From Tethya wilhelma (taxonomy: Eukaryota; Porifera; Demospongiae; Tethyida; Tethyidae), in the NCBI GenBank assembly GCA_964030475.1, contig CAXIPT010000005.1, positions 5,961,087 to 6,025,086 of the forward strand: a stretch of 64,000 nt of DNA, in the 5' to 3' direction. Positions 61,901 through 64,000 of the stretch are shown one piece after another (position 1 is the stretch's first letter; each line of letters opens with the position of its first letter). Made by a program: the position numbers and the translations under genes. The notes under the pieces are model-generated. The model did not search any database. It worked only from the letters and a program-made list of their open reading frames with translations, and was not told the origin of the DNA.

Positions 61901-63701
61901 GAAATCGAAAACCAGGAAGATTCACCACTAGAACAAATGGGCTTAGAGATTATCATAAATGACCAAACCACTGGACTACAGTCAACTCATCTGTTTGCCA
62001 TTGGCAATGAAACATTATCTGGTTCCCTCACAAGAGTCGGGAGTACCTGGACTCTTCCAAGTGAGATGTCTGGATCAGTTGAGTGGCTTATTGTACCTTT
62101 TTCAGAAGCAGCACCAAAAACAGACCATGTTTATAGCATTGGTGGCACATTGAGGTACATGTTGGACACTGAGAACATCACTGTCCCTCTCCTTCCAACT
62201 TTGATCACTGTCAGACCAGACCCTTCTCTACTAGTACACTACTTTTGGGAGAAGACTGTAATTGGTGATGATCCATTCACAGACGAAGTTGAGCCTTCAG
62301 TGCCTTTTACACTCGGAGTAGCTGTAAAGAATGCTGGATATGGAACTGCAAACAGCCTTCAGATCACTTCAGGACAGCCAGAGATTATTGAGAATGAGAA
62401 AGGATTACTAGTAAACTTCATGATTATCGGTGCTAACATGGGAAACGAAAGTATAATGCCATCACTTACAGTTACATTTGGAGATCTTGCTCCAAATATG
62501 ACTGTAGTTGCTAGGTGGTTGATGATCTCAAGCCTTCAAGGTGAATTCAAAAACTACTCGGCTACTTTTGAAAATATCAATCCTCTTGGTGACCCAAAAC
62601 TTTCAATTCTAGATGAACTGGATATCCACGAACTTATTAGAAATGTCAGGATACATACTGATGATGAAGACGATGGAATTTTAGACTTCCTTGTAAACGA
62701 TCGCATTGATATTTCCGATTACCCAGATGCACTGTACAGCAGTAAATCTCTACAAGAATACAATGTCAGTGTTGGAAGTGTACTGACTGTACGATATAGC
62801 TCAGAGCTAGCATCTACACTTGAAGTAAAGACAGCAAGCAATAACACTGGCTGGGTCTATTATAGGTACGAAGACACACCAGATGCTCAATTTTTAAACA
62901 AAGCGGCTCTTTCTGTCAACACTACCAAGTTAGGACATAACAATGAAGTCGTTGATTTGCCATCGGAAAATGTATGGATTACTAGAGAGAAAGAACCAGG
63001 AAGAAATACTGCTGTTGTATTTCATCTTCACATTTTGGATTATGTAAACACAACAGAGGAAGTCACGTTCACTCTCCATCTGTGTACCAGTGACTGTCCA
63101 GAAATAGAAAAGCCATTTGTACCTCCACCTGCTGTTGGGACACTAACAACAACTCCTCCAGTGTTTACCTCAACACCACCACCACCAGCTGAGTGTGAGA
63201 ATGGAGCTGTCAGACTTTTGGATCATAATAATATTTCAATGGCTCGTGGAATTGTAGAAATATGTATCAATGAAAAATGGGGGATAATATGTGGTGGCTC
63301 ATGGGACAATCATGCAGCTGAAGTAGTATGCAGACAACTTGGTTTCTCAAGAAAAGGTGCATGTATGTGTGTACATATTTAGTTTGTTTAGCATGAATCA
63401 GTATGCATGTATGTTTTAATGACACTGCATGTATTTCACCTTGCAACTATATATAGTTTGATTATATTATAATAACGCTGGATTAGAATGTCTCTGACAC
63501 ATAATACTCTTTACATTATAGGTACAGTTTCTAGATCTACTGCTGAAGCCACTGCTTTTAGTACTGAATTGGGACAAATACTTCTCAGTGGTGTCCGCTG
63601 TAAAGGAACAGAGATAGAGCTGCTGGAGTGTAATCATGTGCCAGAGTCAGAGTCTGAGATAGACTGCTCACCCAGGGAAGTGGCTGGTGTTAGATGCTTC
63701 A
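52930..63701 (+). CDS. family D giant secreted multidomain protein with SRCR (partial 3')
   Basis: Exon 1 (52930-53085) has a signal peptide (WLVLFYFVLMISVYCVTSSH). Exon 2 (56531-63356) is a single 6826-nt exon. Exon 3 (63522-63701) finishes most of an SRCR domain and has a donor, so the gene runs on. Approximate residues: Cys-rich N-terminal domain 30-350; Ig-like modules ~390-830; EGF-like CKCNRPWHGMEC ~850; cadherin/He_PIG-like GTPPLSWELLNGP ~890; repeated NITNLGRAEATNVQ-type Ig folds ~1170 and ~1405; Cys cluster CVHCANCGARS ~1526; furin-type site RKKRS ~1655; Pro/Thr linker; SRCR (GIVEICINEKWGIICGGSW, AAEVVCRQLGF) from ~2270. Many N-glycosylation sequons. Probably an extracellular recognition or matrix protein; function is inferred only. 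Confidence 0.8.
53311..53560. mobile_element. piggyBac-type MITE (TTAA target)
   Basis: TTAA at both ends (53311-53314, 53557-53560) flanks ~60-bp inverted repeats starting AGGAACTGTGTCACTATATA. TTAA duplication is the piggyBac signature. Non-coding, 242 bp. Confidence 0.8.
54157..55100. mobile_element. GGTCACCC-rich inverted-repeat element
   Basis: Ends TACCGGTGTCAT and ATGACACCGGTA. Both subterminal regions carry arrays of the word GTCACCCC or its complement (GGGGGTGAC), including tight palindromes around CACCCGGGTGACT. TA flanks. No transposase frame is seen. Confidence 0.65.
55101..56530. other. D2 intron 1, 3' part
   Basis: AT-rich intron sequence; no exon seen. From about 56485 to the acceptor it is identical to 51187-51232. 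Confidence 0.5.
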
Positions 63702-64000
63702 GTATGATGCATTGCCCAAACAGTTATTTGATCACATTTATTGTTTTGCATTTTTTCTTCCTTGTATTTAATTAAGCATTATACTTTTGATCTTAATTTA
63801 CATGTGTTTAGTTGCATAATAATTTGTCTGTGCTTGAGGGAGCCTCTTATAGGTGTTACTTATATGAATTTAGTTGCTGCTTTTAAAAGAGTTTTGACAT
63901 AGCTAGCTCTTAATTTGAGAACTTTACGAAATAAGGTCCACATAATTTTACTATTTGAAAACATTCAAATCAGTCTAAATCTATATGTTTTGGTTTAATT
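63702..64000. other. D2 intron at window end
   Basis: Follows the donor TTCA|GTATGA; AT-rich with no further exon before the window ends. Confidence 0.5.

Overview
The window is animal nuclear DNA: AT-rich, with many short (about 50-400 bp) GT-AG introns, compact divergent gene pairs, TATA-driven lineage-specific genes and many small inverted-repeat transposons. Orthologue content (glutathione reductase, ANKRD49, GALE, KDM6, CMC4, TMEM33, MCM7, tyrosinase) together with fibrinogen-domain, ApoL-like and giant SRCR-bearing secreted proteins suggests a non-bilaterian metazoan, most likely a demosponge. The species is an inference. Five single N bases (9025, 11174, 19313, 21596, 27156) behave as contig joins. 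Genes are cut at them, and the joins at 9025 and 11174 abut repeated or duplicate sequence, so order across them is not secure.

Layout. 1-2156: 3' part of glutathione reductase (+). 2456-3405: ANKRD49 (-), divergent from GALE (+, 3789-4829). 5607-14575: KDM6/UTX-type histone demethylase (-), present only as a C-terminal block (5607-9024) and an N-terminal TPR block (11555-14575); between them lie transposons and a second copy of one KDM6 exon. 14866-16700: CMC4 and TMEM33 (+), apparently joined by an intron lying between the two reading frames. 17022-19312: first ApoL-like cluster. 19314-21595: two partial fibrinogen-domain genes (-). 22926-27155: two tyrosinase-family loci (-), one ending before the CuB site, the other frameshifted three times. 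27157-30000: retroelement debris. 30127-30316: start of a CXXC zinc-finger gene, cut inside the finger by a BEL/Pao LTR element (30317-36342). The far side of that element opens into the middle of a second ApoL-like copy. 36343-39003: second ApoL-like cluster. 39096-39998: unrecognised gene (-), divergent from a complete 15-exon MCM7 (+, 40252-44794).

45243-63701 is the most unusual part. Two complete copies of an unrecognised ~240-residue five-exon gene (called family C here) are followed by a gene for a very large secreted protein (family D: signal peptide, Ig-like and EGF-like modules, a furin-type site and a C-terminal SRCR domain). A tandem duplication running from the middle of a C exon to the middle of the giant D exon has made a new chimeric gene at 49005-52678. 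It joins the D signal peptide and N-terminal domain in frame to the C-terminal half of family C, with splice phases intact (488 codons).

The lineage-specific genes share an inducible-looking promoter style. There is a perfect NF-kappaB palindrome plus TATA upstream of ApoL-like gene A, AP-1 sites plus TATA upstream of ApoL-like gene B, AP-1 plus a CGCATGCGCA palindrome plus TATA upstream of both D genes, and MEF2-type sites upstream of both C genes. Housekeeping genes instead use short divergent promoters. Exon models were checked by reading-frame phase: the exon lengths of MCM7, TMEM33, CMC4, C1, C2, the chimera, ANKRD49 and the gene at 39096 each sum to a multiple of three.
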